From: Pontibacter liquoris
Lineage (GTDB): Bacteria; Bacteroidota; Bacteroidia; Cytophagales; Hymenobacteraceae
Assembly: GCF_022758235.1 (NCBI RefSeq)
Contig: NZ_JALEBG010000001.1
Span: 124,001 to 188,000, forward strand
DNA: 64,000 nt
Direction of reading: 5' to 3'
Under the pieces are notes generated by a model, which was not told the origin of the DNA, made no database searches, and was given only the letters and a program-made list of their open reading frames with translations. The position numbers and the translations under genes are program-made. Below are positions 55,012 to 64,000 of the stretch, piece by piece. The number at the start of each line of letters is the position of its first letter. Position 1 is the first letter of the stretch.

Positions 55012-55677
55012 CTACTTTCCATTAGTTGCCCATTGCAGTACCTGGGTACTGCGCTTGCTCAGCCATGCATGGCCGTGCTGGTCATCCGTGGCATCGTGTT
55101 CAAAAAGCTTGGAGCCCAGCCCCACGGCTTTTACACCCGCTGCAAACCACTCGGTTATACTTGCCCGGGTGGGCGCTACGCCGCCTGTGGGCATAAACAG
55201 CAGGCCGGGAAACAAGGGTTTGATAGCCTTCAGAAAGTCGGTGCCGAGCAGGTTGCCTGGAAACAGCTTGACTAGTGGGGCGCCTGCTTTTTCGGCCTGC
55301 GCAATTTCGGTAGGGGTCATGCAGCCGGGCACCCACAGCAACCCGTGCTGCTGCACCGTGCGGCCAATAGCCGCATCCATGATCGGGCAAACAATAAAGT
55401 CAGCGCCTGCCGCGATGAATTCCTCGGCCCGGGCACTGGTCTTGATTGTGCCGATGCCCAGTTTCAGATCCGGGTATTTGGTGCGGGCATCTTCTTTTAG
55501 AAGCGTGAAGTTATCGAGCGCTTCCGGGCCCCGGTCGGTAAACTCAAATACCCGAATGCCCCCCGCGTAGCAGGCTTCCAGCACCGCACGGCATTCGGTT
55601 GCATCGGGGTGAAAGTATACCGGGAGCACAGGCGTTTTAAGCAGCTGGTCGAGAACCTGGTTTTTATCAGTCGCCAT
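55012..55677 (-). CDS. eda: KDPG/KHG aldolase
   Basis: 221 residues, class I aldolase. The Schiff-base lysine is K137 in LVKLFPGN and the catalytic Glu E45 in VFEFTDRG. LGIGTIKTSARAEEFIAAGADFIVCP and FMPTGGV complete the family pattern. It splits 2-keto-3-deoxy-6-phosphogluconate to pyruvate and glyceraldehyde 3-phosphate. It is 16 bp downstream of the KDG kinase gene, so the pair catalyses the last two steps of hexuronate breakdown at the end of the glucuronoxylan locus. Confidence 0.95.
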   Translation of the reverse strand: MATDKNQVLDQLLKTPVLPVYFHPDATECRAVLEACYAGGIRVFEFTDRGPEALDNFTLLKEDARTKYPDLKLGIGTIKTSARAEEFIAAGADFIVCPIMDAAIGRTVQQHGLLWVPGCMTPTEIAQAEKAGAPLVKLFPGNLLGTDFLKAIKPLFPGLLFMPTGGVAPTRASITEWFAAGVKAVGLGSKLFEHDATDDQHGHAWLSKRSTQVLQWATNGK

Positions 55678-55693
55678 AAGTATAAAGTATAAG

Positions 55694-56725
55694 TCAGGAA
55701 CTCCACAAAGTGGCCATACTTGCTTTTATTTCTGATACGGTATGTTGGCCAAAGTCGCCGGCCACAAACAGTTTCTGAATAGCGGCGGCGCTGGCAAAGT
55801 CTACAATCGCCTGACCATCCAGCTGGTGGTATAAGCCATAGAGCAGCCCGGCCATAAACGCATCGCCGCTGCCGGTGCGGTCCAGTACCTCAAACGTTTC
55901 ATACTGTTCAGAAGCAAAATCCTGCCCGCCGTGGTGGTAAGAGCCGTAAAAGAGGTTGTGCTGCGGGGTATCCATAAACCGGAAGGTAAAGGCTACATGG
56001 CGGCACTGCAGGTATGTTTTCTGCAGGACTCCGGCCGTTTGCGCAGCATGCGCCAGGTAATCTTCCCGGCTGGTCTGCCGGCTCAGGCCCGGTGCCAGCG
56101 GCGTGCCAAGCATCGTATGCGCAGCCCAGATGTTGCCCATCACCACATCACAATACGCCACCAGTTCGGGCATCACCTCCAGGGGTGTTTTGCCATAATC
56201 CCAGAGCCGATTTCGGTAGTTCAGGTCCACCGAAATAGTCAGCCCCAGCTTTCTGGCTGCGGTAAGGGCCTCTTTGCACACGGCTGCTACTTGGGCATTG
56301 AGGGCCGGCGAGATGGCGCTCCAGTGAAACCATGTATAATCCTGCAGCACCTGTTCCCAGTCGATGGTGCCGGGCGCCAGCTGACTGAAAGCCGAGTACT
56401 TGCGGTCGTATACCACCTGGCCGGTACTCAGGCCATTGGCGGCCAGCAGGAAGTATAAGCCCATCCGGTCGCCCTGCCGCAGCACCGGGCTGGTATCCAC
56501 GCCGGCGTTTTGCAGCACCTTCAGCGCTTTCTGCGCCAGTTCATTTTGTGGCACGCAGGTAAAGTAGGAGCAGGGCAGTTGCCAAAGGCCCAGCGAGGCT
56601 GCTACGTTCGCCTCAGCGCCACCTGGGTGCATCTGCAGCGTAGCCCCGGCAGCTTGCAGCCCCTGATCGGTAGTGGCCAGCCGCCAGAGCAGTTCCCCGA
56701 AAGCGAATATCTTGCCTTGTCTCAT
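55694..56725 (-). CDS. kdgK: PfkB-family 2-keto-3-deoxygluconate kinase
   Basis: 343 residues. PfkB fold with the HPGGAEANVAASLGLWQLP start and the C-terminal signature DRTGSGDAFMAGLLYGL, whose Asp is the catalytic base. KDG kinase is chosen over ribokinase because it is directly coupled to KDPG aldolase and lies in a uronate/xylan locus; the enzyme family alone does not settle it. It is separated from xylA by a hairpin that may act as a terminator or attenuator. Confidence 0.9.
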   Translation of the reverse strand: MRQGKIFAFGELLWRLATTDQGLQAAGATLQMHPGGAEANVAASLGLWQLPCSYFTCVPQNELAQKALKVLQNAGVDTSPVLRQGDRMGLYFLLAANGLSTGQVVYDRKYSAFSQLAPGTIDWEQVLQDYTWFHWSAISPALNAQVAAVCKEALTAARKLGLTISVDLNYRNRLWDYGKTPLEVMPELVAYCDVVMGNIWAAHTMLGTPLAPGLSRQTSREDYLAHAAQTAGVLQKTYLQCRHVAFTFRFMDTPQHNLFYGSYHHGGQDFASEQYETFEVLDRTGSGDAFMAGLLYGLYHQLDGQAIVDFASAAAIQKLFVAGDFGQHTVSEIKASMATLWSS

Positions 56726-56753
56726 ACTAGTTCAGCATTGCTCGTAAAAAGCA

Positions 56754-56796
56754 GCGGGAGCCTGCCGGCCTGTTCTTTCGCCTGACAGGCTCCCGC
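56754..56796 (-). terminator. Hairpin between xylA and kdgK
   Basis: GCGGGAGCCTG (56754-56764) pairs with CAGGCTCCCGC (56786-56796). On the minus strand it is followed shortly by TTTTT, so it may end the xyl transcript before kdgK-eda. Confidence 0.7.
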
Positions 56797-56814
56797 CATC
56801 TCTTATCCGTTTCC

Positions 56815-58146
56815 TTAAATATAACGGTTGATCAGGTTCTCGAGGTACTCCTGGCGGCCGCTTCTTACTTCCGGCTCCCCCTGCTCGGCAGCATAGTTGC
56901 GCAGGTCTTCCAGGCTCAGCTTGCCTTGCTCATAGGCCTTGCCCTTGCCGCTGTCGAAAGAGGCATAGCGCTCCTCGCGGATCTTCCGGAAATCCGAGTT
57001 CTGCAGAATCTTATCGGCTGTGATGAGTGCACGGGCAAATGTGTCGGCGCCGCCAATGTGGGCGTAGAACAGGTCGGCCGGGTCAGTGGAGTTCCTTCTG
57101 ATCTTGGCGTCGAAGTTGATACCGCCGCCCTGCACGCCACCGGCTTCCAGGAAGACCAGCATGGCCTCTGTCAGCTCGTTGATGTTGTTAGGGAACTGGT
57201 CGGTATCCCAGCCGTTCTGGTAATCGCCGCGGTTGGCGTCTATACTTCCGAGCAAGCCGGCATCGGCGGCTGCCTGCAGCTCATGCTGGAAGGTATGGCC
57301 GGCCAGCGTGGCGTGGTTTACCTCGATGTTGATCTTGAAATCTTCCAGCAGATCATACTTGCGCAGGAAGCCGGCTACCGTGGCTACATCATAATCATAC
57401 TGGTGCTTGGTAGGCTCCATCGGCTTTGGCTCGATAAAGAACGTGCCTTTAAAGCCCTGCTTGCGGGCGTAGTCTCTAGCCGTCTGCAGGAAGCGGGCCA
57501 AGTGCTCCTGCTCTCGTTTCATGTCTGTGTTGAGCAGCGTCATGTAGCCTTCGCGGCCACCCCAGAACACGTAATTCTCTCCACCCAAGGCAATGGTCGC
57601 ATCCAGGGCGCCTTTTACCTGCGCAGCGGCATGCGCCAGCACATGGAAGTCGGGGTTGGTAGAAGCTCCGTTCATGTAGCGGCTGTGCGAGAACACGTTG
57701 GCCGTGCCCCAAAGCAGTTTCACCCCGCTTTCCTGCTGCTTCTGTTTGGCATACGCCACCATCGTCTGCAACCTTCTTTCGTTTTCGGCTACATCGTTGG
57801 TATAATCCACTACATCCACGTCGTGGAAGCAGTAGTAGGGCATGTTCATTTTGGTGATAAACTCGAACGCCGCGTCCATTTTATCTTTGGCACTTTCGAT
57901 CGGGTCTGCTTTCGTATTCCATGCAAAGTTCAGCGTAGGGCCACCAAACGGGTCAGAGCCGTTGGCATTGAACGAGTGCCAGTACGCCACGGCAAAGCGC
58001 AGGTGGTCTTTCAGGGTTTTGCCGGCCACCACTTTGTTCTCGTCGTACCAGCGGTAAGCCAGCGGGTTATCTGATTCCGGGCCTTCATACTTGATCTGGC
58101 CGATGCCTTTAAAATATTCCTTTTCTCCTAATACAATGTTTGCCAT
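56815..58146 (-). CDS. xylA: Xylose isomerase
   Basis: 443 residues, class II type. Catalytic H108 and D111 in [10 protein letters not shown], metal-binding stretch [27 protein letters not shown] [17 protein letters not shown] and [18 protein letters not shown]. It converts D-xylose to xylulose in the cytosol and feeds xylulokinase, whose gene ends 33 bp upstream on the same strand. Confidence 0.97.
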   Translation of the reverse strand: MANIVLGEKEYFKGIGQIKYEGPESDNPLAYRWYDENKVVAGKTLKDHLRFAVAYWHSFNANGSDPFGGPTLNFAWNTKADPIESAKDKMDAAFEFITKMNMPYYCFHDVDVVDYTNDVAENERRLQTMVAYAKQKQQESGVKLLWGTANVFSHSRYMNGASTNPDFHVLAHAAAQVKGALDATIALGGENYVFWGGREGYMTLLNTDMKREQEHLARFLQTARDYARKQGFKGTFFIEPKPMEPTKHQYDYDVATVAGFLRKYDLLEDFKINIEVNHATLAGHTFQHELQAAADAGLLGSIDANRGDYQNGWDTDQFPNNINELTEAMLVFLEAGGVQGGGINFDAKIRRNSTDPADLFYAHIGGADTFARALITADKILQNSDFRKIREERYASFDSGKGKAYEQGKLSLEDLRNYAAEQGEPEVRSGRQEYLENLINRYI

Positions 58147-58179
58147 AGAGGTATCCTGATTAGTTGTTTTATAGTTTGT

Positions 58180-59664
58180 TTAGTTTTTATTCAGATGTTG
58201 CTGCAGCAGCGCTTTCCACTCCTGGTAAACCGGCTCATATTGGTCGATGGCGGTGGGCTCGACTACCTGCAGCTTTTTGCTTTTGGTAAAGGCTTCCTCT
58301 TCCGACTGAAAGGCTTTTACCCCGATGCCTGCGCCCAGGGCAGCGCCTACGCTGCCGTCGTTCTGGTAGAGCTCCACCGGCACGTGCGTGGCGTTCACAA
58401 ACGCCTCCGTAAAGGTGTCGCTCAGAAACAGGTTGGCCTTGCCTGCCCGGATAATGCTGGGGTTCATGCCGCTTTCGCGCATAATGTCCAGGCCGTAGCG
58501 GAATGCAAAGGCAATGCCCTCCTGCACGCCCCGGAACAGGTGCGCTTTGGTATGCAGGTTCAGGTCGATGTTGTGAAAGTGGCTGCCCACCAGTTTATTA
58601 CCCAGCATGCGCTCGGCACCATTGCCAAACGGAATCACGCGCAGATCGTTGCTGCCAACAGGAATGCCGGCAGCCAGCCGGTTCATTTCGGCGTAACTGA
58701 TGCCTGTGCCGGCAATGGTTTTGATCCAGCGATTGAGGCTGCCCGTGCCGTTGATGCACAGCAACACACCCAGCCGCTTCTGCGCCTCGCCATAGTTGAC
58801 GTGGGCAAAGGTGTTTACCCGGGACTGGGGGTCATAGATGAGCTGATCGCTTACGCCATAGATCACGCCCGAGGTGCCGGCCGTGGCGGCTACTTCGCCC
58901 GGCCTGAGCACGTTAAGCGAGAGCGCGTTGTTGGGCTGGTCGCCCGATTTATAGGTGACCGGAATGCCTGCTGTCAGGCCCAGTTCCGCGGCCACGGCTT
59001 GCTGCACGGTACCATGCTCCGAAAACACCGGGTTAATGGTAGGAATCAGCGACTTCTCAAACTGGTAATAGTCCAGCACATCGCCCGAGAGCTGGTCCTC
59101 CTGAAAATCCCAGAACACGCCTTCCGACAGGGCCGACACGCTGGTGGTGATGCTGCCCGTCAGCTTCATGGCCACGTAATCGCCGGGCAGCATGATCTTG
59201 TCGATACTTTCGTACAGCGCTGGCTCGTTTTCCTTTACCCAGGCCAGCTTGGAGGCCGTAAAATTACCCGGTGAGTTGAGCAGGTGTGCCAGGCTTTTTT
59301 CAGGACCAATGCTTTCAAAGGCTTTGTTTCCGATCTCCACGGCGCGGCTGTCGCACCAGATTATGGCATTGCGCAGCGTTTGCTGGGCCTTGTCTACCAC
59401 GACCAGCCCGTGCATCTGGTAGGCAATGCCAATGGCGCCGATATCCTTGGGGTTATACTTGCCTGTGGCATTGGCCCGCAGGATGGCTGTTTTGGCATGC
59501 TCCCACCACATTTCCGGCGACTGCTCGGCCCAACCTGCTTTGGGAGAGATGATAGCCGATTCTTCATCCGGAAACTGGGCCGAAGCCACGCATTCCTGGG
59601 TCAGGGCATCTACTACCGCTACTTTAATGGACGATGTTCCGACGTCTATACCTAATAAGAGCAT
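58180..59664 (-). CDS. xylB: Xylulokinase
   Basis: 494 residues of the FGGY kinase family. ATP-binding GIDVGTSSIKVAVVD at the start, catalytic base D242 in YKSGDQPNNAL and AATAGTSGVIYG. It phosphorylates D-xylulose for the pentose phosphate pathway. It follows the xylanase gene with a 6-bp gap and precedes xylA, so all three are in one message. Confidence 0.95.
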   Translation of the reverse strand: MLLLGIDVGTSSIKVAVVDALTQECVASAQFPDEESAIISPKAGWAEQSPEMWWEHAKTAILRANATGKYNPKDIGAIGIAYQMHGLVVVDKAQQTLRNAIIWCDSRAVEIGNKAFESIGPEKSLAHLLNSPGNFTASKLAWVKENEPALYESIDKIMLPGDYVAMKLTGSITTSVSALSEGVFWDFQEDQLSGDVLDYYQFEKSLIPTINPVFSEHGTVQQAVAAELGLTAGIPVTYKSGDQPNNALSLNVLRPGEVAATAGTSGVIYGVSDQLIYDPQSRVNTFAHVNYGEAQKRLGVLLCINGTGSLNRWIKTIAGTGISYAEMNRLAAGIPVGSNDLRVIPFGNGAERMLGNKLVGSHFHNIDLNLHTKAHLFRGVQEGIAFAFRYGLDIMRESGMNPSIIRAGKANLFLSDTFTEAFVNATHVPVELYQNDGSVGAALGAGIGVKAFQSEEEAFTKSKKLQVVEPTAIDQYEPVYQEWKALLQQHLNKN

Positions 59665-59670
59665 ATGATT

Positions 59671-60804
59671 TTATTGGGAGGATGAACTTTTAGAGACACT
59701 TTTAAGCACCGCATCCAGCGCCGGCTTGGGCTGGTAAGTACGGTCGAAGAGCAGCGGATAGCTGGTGCGCCCTTTGATAGGCCAGTTGTTGAGCCACGAA
59801 TCGGCATCCGTCACGCCCCAGAAGGTAACGCGCGCAATCTTTTCACGATGCTTATGAAAAAGGGCAAAGATGTCGGCATAGCGCCTGGCCAGTTTCTGCT
59901 GCACCTCTTCGGGCAACCCGTTGGTATACACATTATACTTTTCGTCGAAGGCAAAGGTCGCGTCAATGTCGGCGCCGTTGCGGTTGCTGGGGTTAGGCAG
60001 CACATCGATGTCGAGTTCGGTGATCATTACTTTCCCTACTTTCGAGAAGGCGACGATGCTTTCTTCGATCTGCGCGATGCTGGGGCTCTCCAGACCCCAG
60101 TGGCCCTGCATGCCAATACCGTCCACTTTCAGGCCCTTTGCCTGCAGGCTGCGCACCAGGCGCAGAGCGCCTTCGCGTTTGGCCGGTTTCCAGAGGTTAT
60201 AGTCGTTGTAGTATAGCTCGGCTTTGGGATCGGCTTTGCGGGCCAACTGGTAAGCCTGCGCCAGGTAGTCTTCCCCGATAATGGTATACCACTTGGATTG
60301 CCGCAGGGTGCCGTCGTCGTTCAGCGCCTCGTTCACCACATCCCAGCCACCTATCTGGCCTTTATACCTGCCGGCCACCGTGTTGATGTGCTCTGCCATG
60401 CGTTGCTGCAGCAGCGCTTTGCCAGCCGCCTTGCCGTGCGCATCCTCAAACACCCAATCCGGCGTCTGGCTGTGCCACACCAGAGTATGGCCTACGGTAA
60501 ACATGTTGTGCTGGCGACCAAACGCCACATAAGCATCAGCCGGGCCAAAGTTATACTTCTCGGGCTGCGGGTGAATGGCTTCCCACTTCAACACGTTTTC
60601 CGGGCTGATGGTGTTAAAGTGCTGCGTGATTATGGCCGTCGCTTCCGGGTCTTTGCCGCTTGCCTGTTTGCCGTTTAAAGCTGCACCCATTAAAAAGTCG
60701 TTTTTAAATACTTTTTTGAGTGAAGCCTCCGGGCTTGTGGTGGCCGTAAACCCACAGCTGGCCAGCACCAGGCAGGCCATTAACCATCGTTTGCTTTTAA
60801 TCAT
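59671..60804 (-). CDS. GH10 endo-1,4-beta-xylanase, lipoprotein
   Basis: Placed at the ATG at 60802-60804, not the longer frame to 60942, because this start gives a signal peptide (MIKSKRWLMACLVLASC, lipobox at LASC) and avoids overlap with the upstream SDR gene. About 377 residues. Catalytic acid/base E159 in WDVVNEALNDDG and nucleophile E263 in VMITELDIDVLP; also GHTLVWHSQTPDWVF. It cuts the xylan backbone, probably at the cell envelope. Second-to-third gene of the glucuronoxylan operon, with 112 bp to the upstream gene. Confidence 0.94.
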   Translation of the reverse strand: MIKSKRWLMACLVLASCGFTATTSPEASLKKVFKNDFLMGAALNGKQASGKDPEATAIITQHFNTISPENVLKWEAIHPQPEKYNFGPADAYVAFGRQHNMFTVGHTLVWHSQTPDWVFEDAHGKAAGKALLQQRMAEHINTVAGRYKGQIGGWDVVNEALNDDGTLRQSKWYTIIGEDYLAQAYQLARKADPKAELYYNDYNLWKPAKREGALRLVRSLQAKGLKVDGIGMQGHWGLESPSIAQIEESIVAFSKVGKVMITELDIDVLPNPSNRNGADIDATFAFDEKYNVYTNGLPEEVQQKLARRYADIFALFHKHREKIARVTFWGVTDADSWLNNWPIKGRTSYPLLFDRTYQPKPALDAVLKSVSKSSSSQ

Positions 60805-60916
60805 ATTCCTAAAGATAATCATTCTGTTGATGCAAAAAAGCGGGCGTCTTTTCCTGGCTTCCGGCCGGATAGCTACAGGTATGCCGGCCCTGAAAAAACG
60901 AAGTATAAACGGCCTG

Positions 60917-61666
60917 TTAAAACCCGATAGAATTGCCGCCATCTACCGGCAACACCGTGCCGGTCACATACCTGGCGCCTTCGGTGGCATAAAAGTAAAC
61001 GGCGTCCGCCACATCAGCTGGGGTGCCCAGCTTGCCCATGGGCGTACGCGATAGTACCTTGTTTTTGCGTTCCGGGTCGTTGTCCAGTGCCTTGGCCGAC
61101 ATGTCAGTGGCGATAAAGCCCGGGGCCACGCAGTTTACCCGGATGCCCAGCGGCGACAGTTCCACGGCCATGGCTCTTGTCATGCCCTCGATGGCTGTTT
61201 TGGATGCGGAATAAGCAATGACTTTGGGGATGCCATACTGGGCCGTCATGGAGCTGATGTTCACAATAGCCCCGCTCCCGTGAGGTAGCATGGTTTTAAC
61301 CACTTCGCGGCTCAGCGAAAATACGGAGGTGACGTTGGTGAGTATGATCTGCTGGAAATCCTCGTCGGTGACATCGGTAAAAGGCTTTTTCATGTTGATG
61401 CCCGCATTGTTTACCAGAATATCGATGCGGCCGTACGCCTCCACAATATGGTTGACCAAAGCAGGTATGCCGGCCAGGTTGGTCAGATCGAACACAATGT
61501 AGGTGCACAGCTCCCCAAACGTTTCTTTAGCCTGCTGCAGTTTCTGCTCGTTGCGGCCGATGATGATGGTGCGGATGTTTTGCTGCACGAATTTCTGGGC
61601 AATGGCATAGCCCAGGCCCGAGGCGCCTCCGGTTACAATAGCGGTTTTGATCGATTCTGAAGTCAT
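60917..61666 (-). CDS. SDR family oxidoreductase in the xylan/uronate operon
   Basis: Start taken at the ATG at 61664-61666, which gives MTSESIKTAIVTGGASGLG; the longer start overlaps the alpha-glucuronidase gene by 17 bp. About 249 residues. Cofactor motif TGGASGLG, NNAG, catalytic Ser and the Tyr-Lys pair in YSASKTAIEG. The family includes fructuronate/mannonate and gluconate 5-dehydrogenases; its place among uronate genes makes a hexuronate-path reductase likely. It is 13 bp after the alpha-glucuronidase gene. Confidence 0.9.
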   Translation of the reverse strand: MTSESIKTAIVTGGASGLGYAIAQKFVQQNIRTIIIGRNEQKLQQAKETFGELCTYIVFDLTNLAGIPALVNHIVEAYGRIDILVNNAGINMKKPFTDVTDEDFQQIILTNVTSVFSLSREVVKTMLPHGSGAIVNISSMTAQYGIPKVIAYSASKTAIEGMTRAMAVELSPLGIRVNCVAPGFIATDMSAKALDNDPERKNKVLSRTPMGKLGTPADVADAVYFYATEGARYVTGTVLPVDGGNSIGF

Positions 61667-61679
61667 AAGGTCTGTCAGG

Positions 61680-63845
61680 TTAAATGCCAGGTACAAATTT
61701 GGGGTCCAGGCCCATGTAATACTCCAGGGTCTTGTCAGGCTTTTCCAGTTCCTGGGGTATCGATCTTTTGGAAAAGGTCTGGAAGTATAGCAGGCACGAA
61801 TTGCGCCACCAGGTCGCCTCTTTCTCCTGCATGGCCAGGAACATTTTCACGTGTTGAAATCTTTCTTCATCCACCAGTTCCTGCAGGTTGTCCCAGGTCT
61901 GCTGCATCTGGCGCACCGTGTCCACGCCGCTGCTATACTTGTAACAGAGCTCGTTCCACAGCGTTCTGCCGGAGTTCATTTTGTAATCCCAGCCTACATG
62001 GTGGAACCAGAGCAGGTAGGACTCGGGCACTTTTTTAAGGGAGCCGAATTGCCTGGCCACCGGCGCGAAGTACTGTTCAACAGCGTTGCTGCCGGTTTTG
62101 GTGCGGTCAAAGCCGATGCCTTCACCATCGGCGCGGTGGTAGTATACGGCCGTCCAGTCGGCGCGGTGCTTGTTGTTTACCCAGGGGCCGGGTCCGTAAT
62201 GGTGGTCCCAGGCCATAAGGTGGTGCAGGCCCAGCGGCGTCATATAATTCACGATGGCCTCGCGCGAGTGCAGCAGTATGTTTTTGACAGGCGCTACAAA
62301 CGTGTTGTTGTTGGTAAAGGTCATCTTCAGCCACTCGTCTGCCAGTTTTTCAGAAGACAAGGTATGATCCCAGGCCAGGCGGCCGAAGCTATACCAGTTA
62401 GCCTGGCCAAACTGATGCCCCGTCCAGTTGCGTTCAGTTCCAATGTTGGCCACGCCGGCTATACCTGTTAAAGGGTGCCGATCCAGGGTACCGTCCACTA
62501 CTTTGGCCACGGTAGCGCCTTTGCCTTTGGCGTAGGTATCCGCCCCCAGCACCTCTTTGAACAGCGGAGCAAGATAGGCCAGCGTGGTGCCCTGCCCCAG
62601 GTACTCCTGCGTGAGCTGGAATTCCATCATCAGCGGGGTTTTGGGCATGGCGCCAAACAGGGGGTGGAAGGGCTCGCGCGGCTGGAAATCAACGGGGCCG
62701 TTCTTTACCTGCACCAGCACGTTGTCGCGGAACTGGCCATCCAGCGGCTTGAATTCGTTGTAGGCTTGTTTAGCGCGGTCTTGGGGTTCTTCGTTGCTGT
62801 AGACAAAAGCCCGCCACATCACAATGCCGCCCTTTGGGGCAACGGCATCGGCCAGCATGTTGGCGCCATCGGCATGCGAGCGGCCATAGTTCTGCGGACC
62901 GGGCTGTCCTTCGGAGTTCGCTTTTACCAGGAAGCCGCCGAAATCAGGCACGTAAGTATAAATCTCTGCTGTTTTCTGTTTCCACCAGGCGCGTACCTGC
63001 TCATCCAGCGGGTCGGCTGTTTTCAGGCCGCCAATCTCAATGGGCGCACTGAAGCGGGCAGTCAGGTATACTTTAAGGCCATAAGGGCGGAAGGCATCGG
63101 CCAGGGCCGCTACTTTTACCAGGTACTCCGGGGTAAGCACAAGGGCGTTGGCATTCACATTGGTCAGCACCGTGCCGTTGATGCCCACGGAAGCATTCGC
63201 GCGGGCATAATCAAGGTAGCGCTGGTCGATGTAGCCCGGCAGGCGGTGCCAGTCCCAGAGCGAAAACCCGGCGTAGCCGCGTTCCACGGTCCGGTCCAGG
63301 TTGTCCCAGTGGTTGAGCACGCGGTGCTTTATTTTAGGCGCGCTGGCCACAGAGAGCGTGCTGATATCCTCTTGCGTTTGCAGGAGCCGCAGAAGGTGAA
63401 AACTCCCATACAGCACGCCCACATCGGTGTTGGCCGCGACCACGGTATACTTCTGGCCGCCCTGGGTGGTGGTAAGCAGCAGGTAGCCTTCGTCGCCGGC
63501 AGCTTTCAGCTTTTCTGTTAGGTTAAGCTCTTTTATGAGCGTTGAGCTGGCAGGCGTGCCAGCCAAAAGTATGCGTTGCTGCGAAGGAGCCTGCCGGGCA
63601 GGTATGGGCTGGCCCAGTAGGCCGCTGAGCCCCGCCTGCAGTTCTTTCTGCGCGGCGGCAAGGGTAGGAGAGTTGCCCTGCACCACAATCTCCTGCACCG
63701 CTTGCCGGTATGCCTGCAGCCGGGCGGCATCGGGCACCTGCTCATACCTTAGCCAAAGCCGGTAGCCGTCTTCGGCCAGCAGTTTCTGGCCGACTGCAGT
63801 AAAAGCCAGCAGCAGCAGTAAAAGGCAGACAGATTTATACATCAT
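61680..63845 (-). CDS. aguA: GH67 alpha-glucuronidase
   Basis: 721 residues, family size. A signal peptide (LLLLLAFTAVGQ) leads to an N-terminal domain and the (beta/alpha)8 core with VPDFGGFLVKANSEGQPGPQNYGRSHADGANMLADAVAP, IVMWRAFVY and PLMMEFQLTQEYLGQG, the conserved blocks that carry the catalytic acidic residues. It removes 4-O-methylglucuronic acid from xylo-oligosaccharides. First structural gene of the operon after the LacI-type regulator. Confidence 0.95.
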   Translation of the reverse strand: MMYKSVCLLLLLLAFTAVGQKLLAEDGYRLWLRYEQVPDAARLQAYRQAVQEIVVQGNSPTLAAAQKELQAGLSGLLGQPIPARQAPSQQRILLAGTPASSTLIKELNLTEKLKAAGDEGYLLLTTTQGGQKYTVVAANTDVGVLYGSFHLLRLLQTQEDISTLSVASAPKIKHRVLNHWDNLDRTVERGYAGFSLWDWHRLPGYIDQRYLDYARANASVGINGTVLTNVNANALVLTPEYLVKVAALADAFRPYGLKVYLTARFSAPIEIGGLKTADPLDEQVRAWWKQKTAEIYTYVPDFGGFLVKANSEGQPGPQNYGRSHADGANMLADAVAPKGGIVMWRAFVYSNEEPQDRAKQAYNEFKPLDGQFRDNVLVQVKNGPVDFQPREPFHPLFGAMPKTPLMMEFQLTQEYLGQGTTLAYLAPLFKEVLGADTYAKGKGATVAKVVDGTLDRHPLTGIAGVANIGTERNWTGHQFGQANWYSFGRLAWDHTLSSEKLADEWLKMTFTNNNTFVAPVKNILLHSREAIVNYMTPLGLHHLMAWDHHYGPGPWVNNKHRADWTAVYYHRADGEGIGFDRTKTGSNAVEQYFAPVARQFGSLKKVPESYLLWFHHVGWDYKMNSGRTLWNELCYKYSSGVDTVRQMQQTWDNLQELVDEERFQHVKMFLAMQEKEATWWRNSCLLYFQTFSKRSIPQELEKPDKTLEYYMGLDPKFVPGI

Positions 63846-63896
63846 ATGCGAGGCATTGCTATACTTGCTAAAAAGGCTTCAGGGTACGTAGCAGGC

Positions 63897-64000
63897 TATA
63901 CGTGCGTTTTTCGCTGCGATGATTCCCGCACTACCAGCTCCGAGCGCAGCGTGATGGTGTTGGTGATCGTCACATCCGAGGCGCCATCCAGGTAATTGAT
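63897..64000 (-). CDS. LacI-family transcriptional regulator (C-terminal end, cut by window edge)
   Basis: The minus strand from the window edge reads ASDVTITNTITLRSELVVRE followed by SSQRKTHV and a TAG at 63897-63899. The LRSELVVRESS ending is the usual C-terminus of LacI-type repressors (LxxELVVRxS). Only about 34 residues are inside the window. Its place in front of the alpha-glucuronidase gene, 51 bp away, suggests that it controls the xylan operon or leads it. Confidence 0.75.

Noticed and set aside
60805..60942. Longer N-terminus for the xylanase
   Set aside because: It overlaps the SDR gene and puts 46 residues in front of a good lipoprotein signal peptide.

Overview
The window looks like chromosome of a Bacteroidota bacterium of the order Cytophagales, most likely Hymenobacteraceae (Pontibacter-like; genus is an inference). 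Supporting signs are lineage-typical families (DUF3667, YceI plus porin, M1 peptidase plus HupE, DUF4142, HsdR-N nuclease), weak or absent Shine-Dalgarno sequences, several TAnnTTTG minus-7 boxes, GC of roughly the mid-50s percent, and a tmRNA whose tag ends GEYNYAMAA. No phage, plasmid, rRNA, tRNA or CRISPR locus was seen.

Layout: 0.1-5 kb, M1 metallopeptidase with HupE-like membrane protein, lactonase-fold lipoprotein, Dabb protein. 5.1-7.6 kb, a small accessory stretch with a nested palindromic repeat, a TupA-like ATP-grasp gene with a doubtful 5' end and an AT-rich orphan HsdR-N nuclease. 7.7-13.1 kb, clpB and a YceI/porin/YceI-like operon. 13.4-16.6 kb, a cysteine desulfurase homologue lacking its catalytic cysteine, an unknown gene, intact endonuclease V and a decayed second endonuclease V copy. 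16.7-23.1 kb, lipoprotein, alpha/beta hydrolase plus phosphoribosyltransferase, monomeric isocitrate dehydrogenase, a DUF559 nuclease enclosed by perfect 40-bp inverted repeats, NmrA-like protein. 23.2-33.3 kb, M16 peptidase, a repeat-rich gap, dnaX with DnaA-box-like sites upstream, cyclopropane fatty acid synthase, catalase, DUF3667 protein. 33.4-40.1 kb, NtrY/NtrC-like two-component pair divergent from a MacB/FtsX-type permease with a possible sigma-54 promoter, then a transglutaminase-like protein. 40.3-40.6 kb, tmRNA. 40.7-50.4 kb, inositol-phosphate synthase, histidine phosphatase, pyruvyl transferase/FrhB pair, ZIP transporter, GT9-type transferase with a circularly permuted glycosidase-like protein, DUF4142, cupredoxin, cyanophycinase. 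50.5-54.8 kb, luciferase-like oxidoreductase, DsbA/FrnE-like protein, gamma-glutamyltransferase. 55.0-64.0 kb, a glucuronoxylan locus on the minus strand: LacI-type regulator (partial), GH67 alpha-glucuronidase, SDR, GH10 xylanase, xylulokinase, xylose isomerase, KDG kinase and KDPG aldolase.

The strongest unexplained signal is at the DNA level. The non-palindromic heptamer AAGTATA/TATACTT occurs roughly 90 times by eye on both strands, against about 5 expected from base composition. It occurs in several codon frames, between genes, in inverted pairs that form hairpins, and inside the tmRNA. Its density is of the order known for DNA-uptake sequences. The next most interesting items are the DUF559 inverted-repeat cassette, the permuted glycosidase and the Cys-to-Ser desulfurase homologue.
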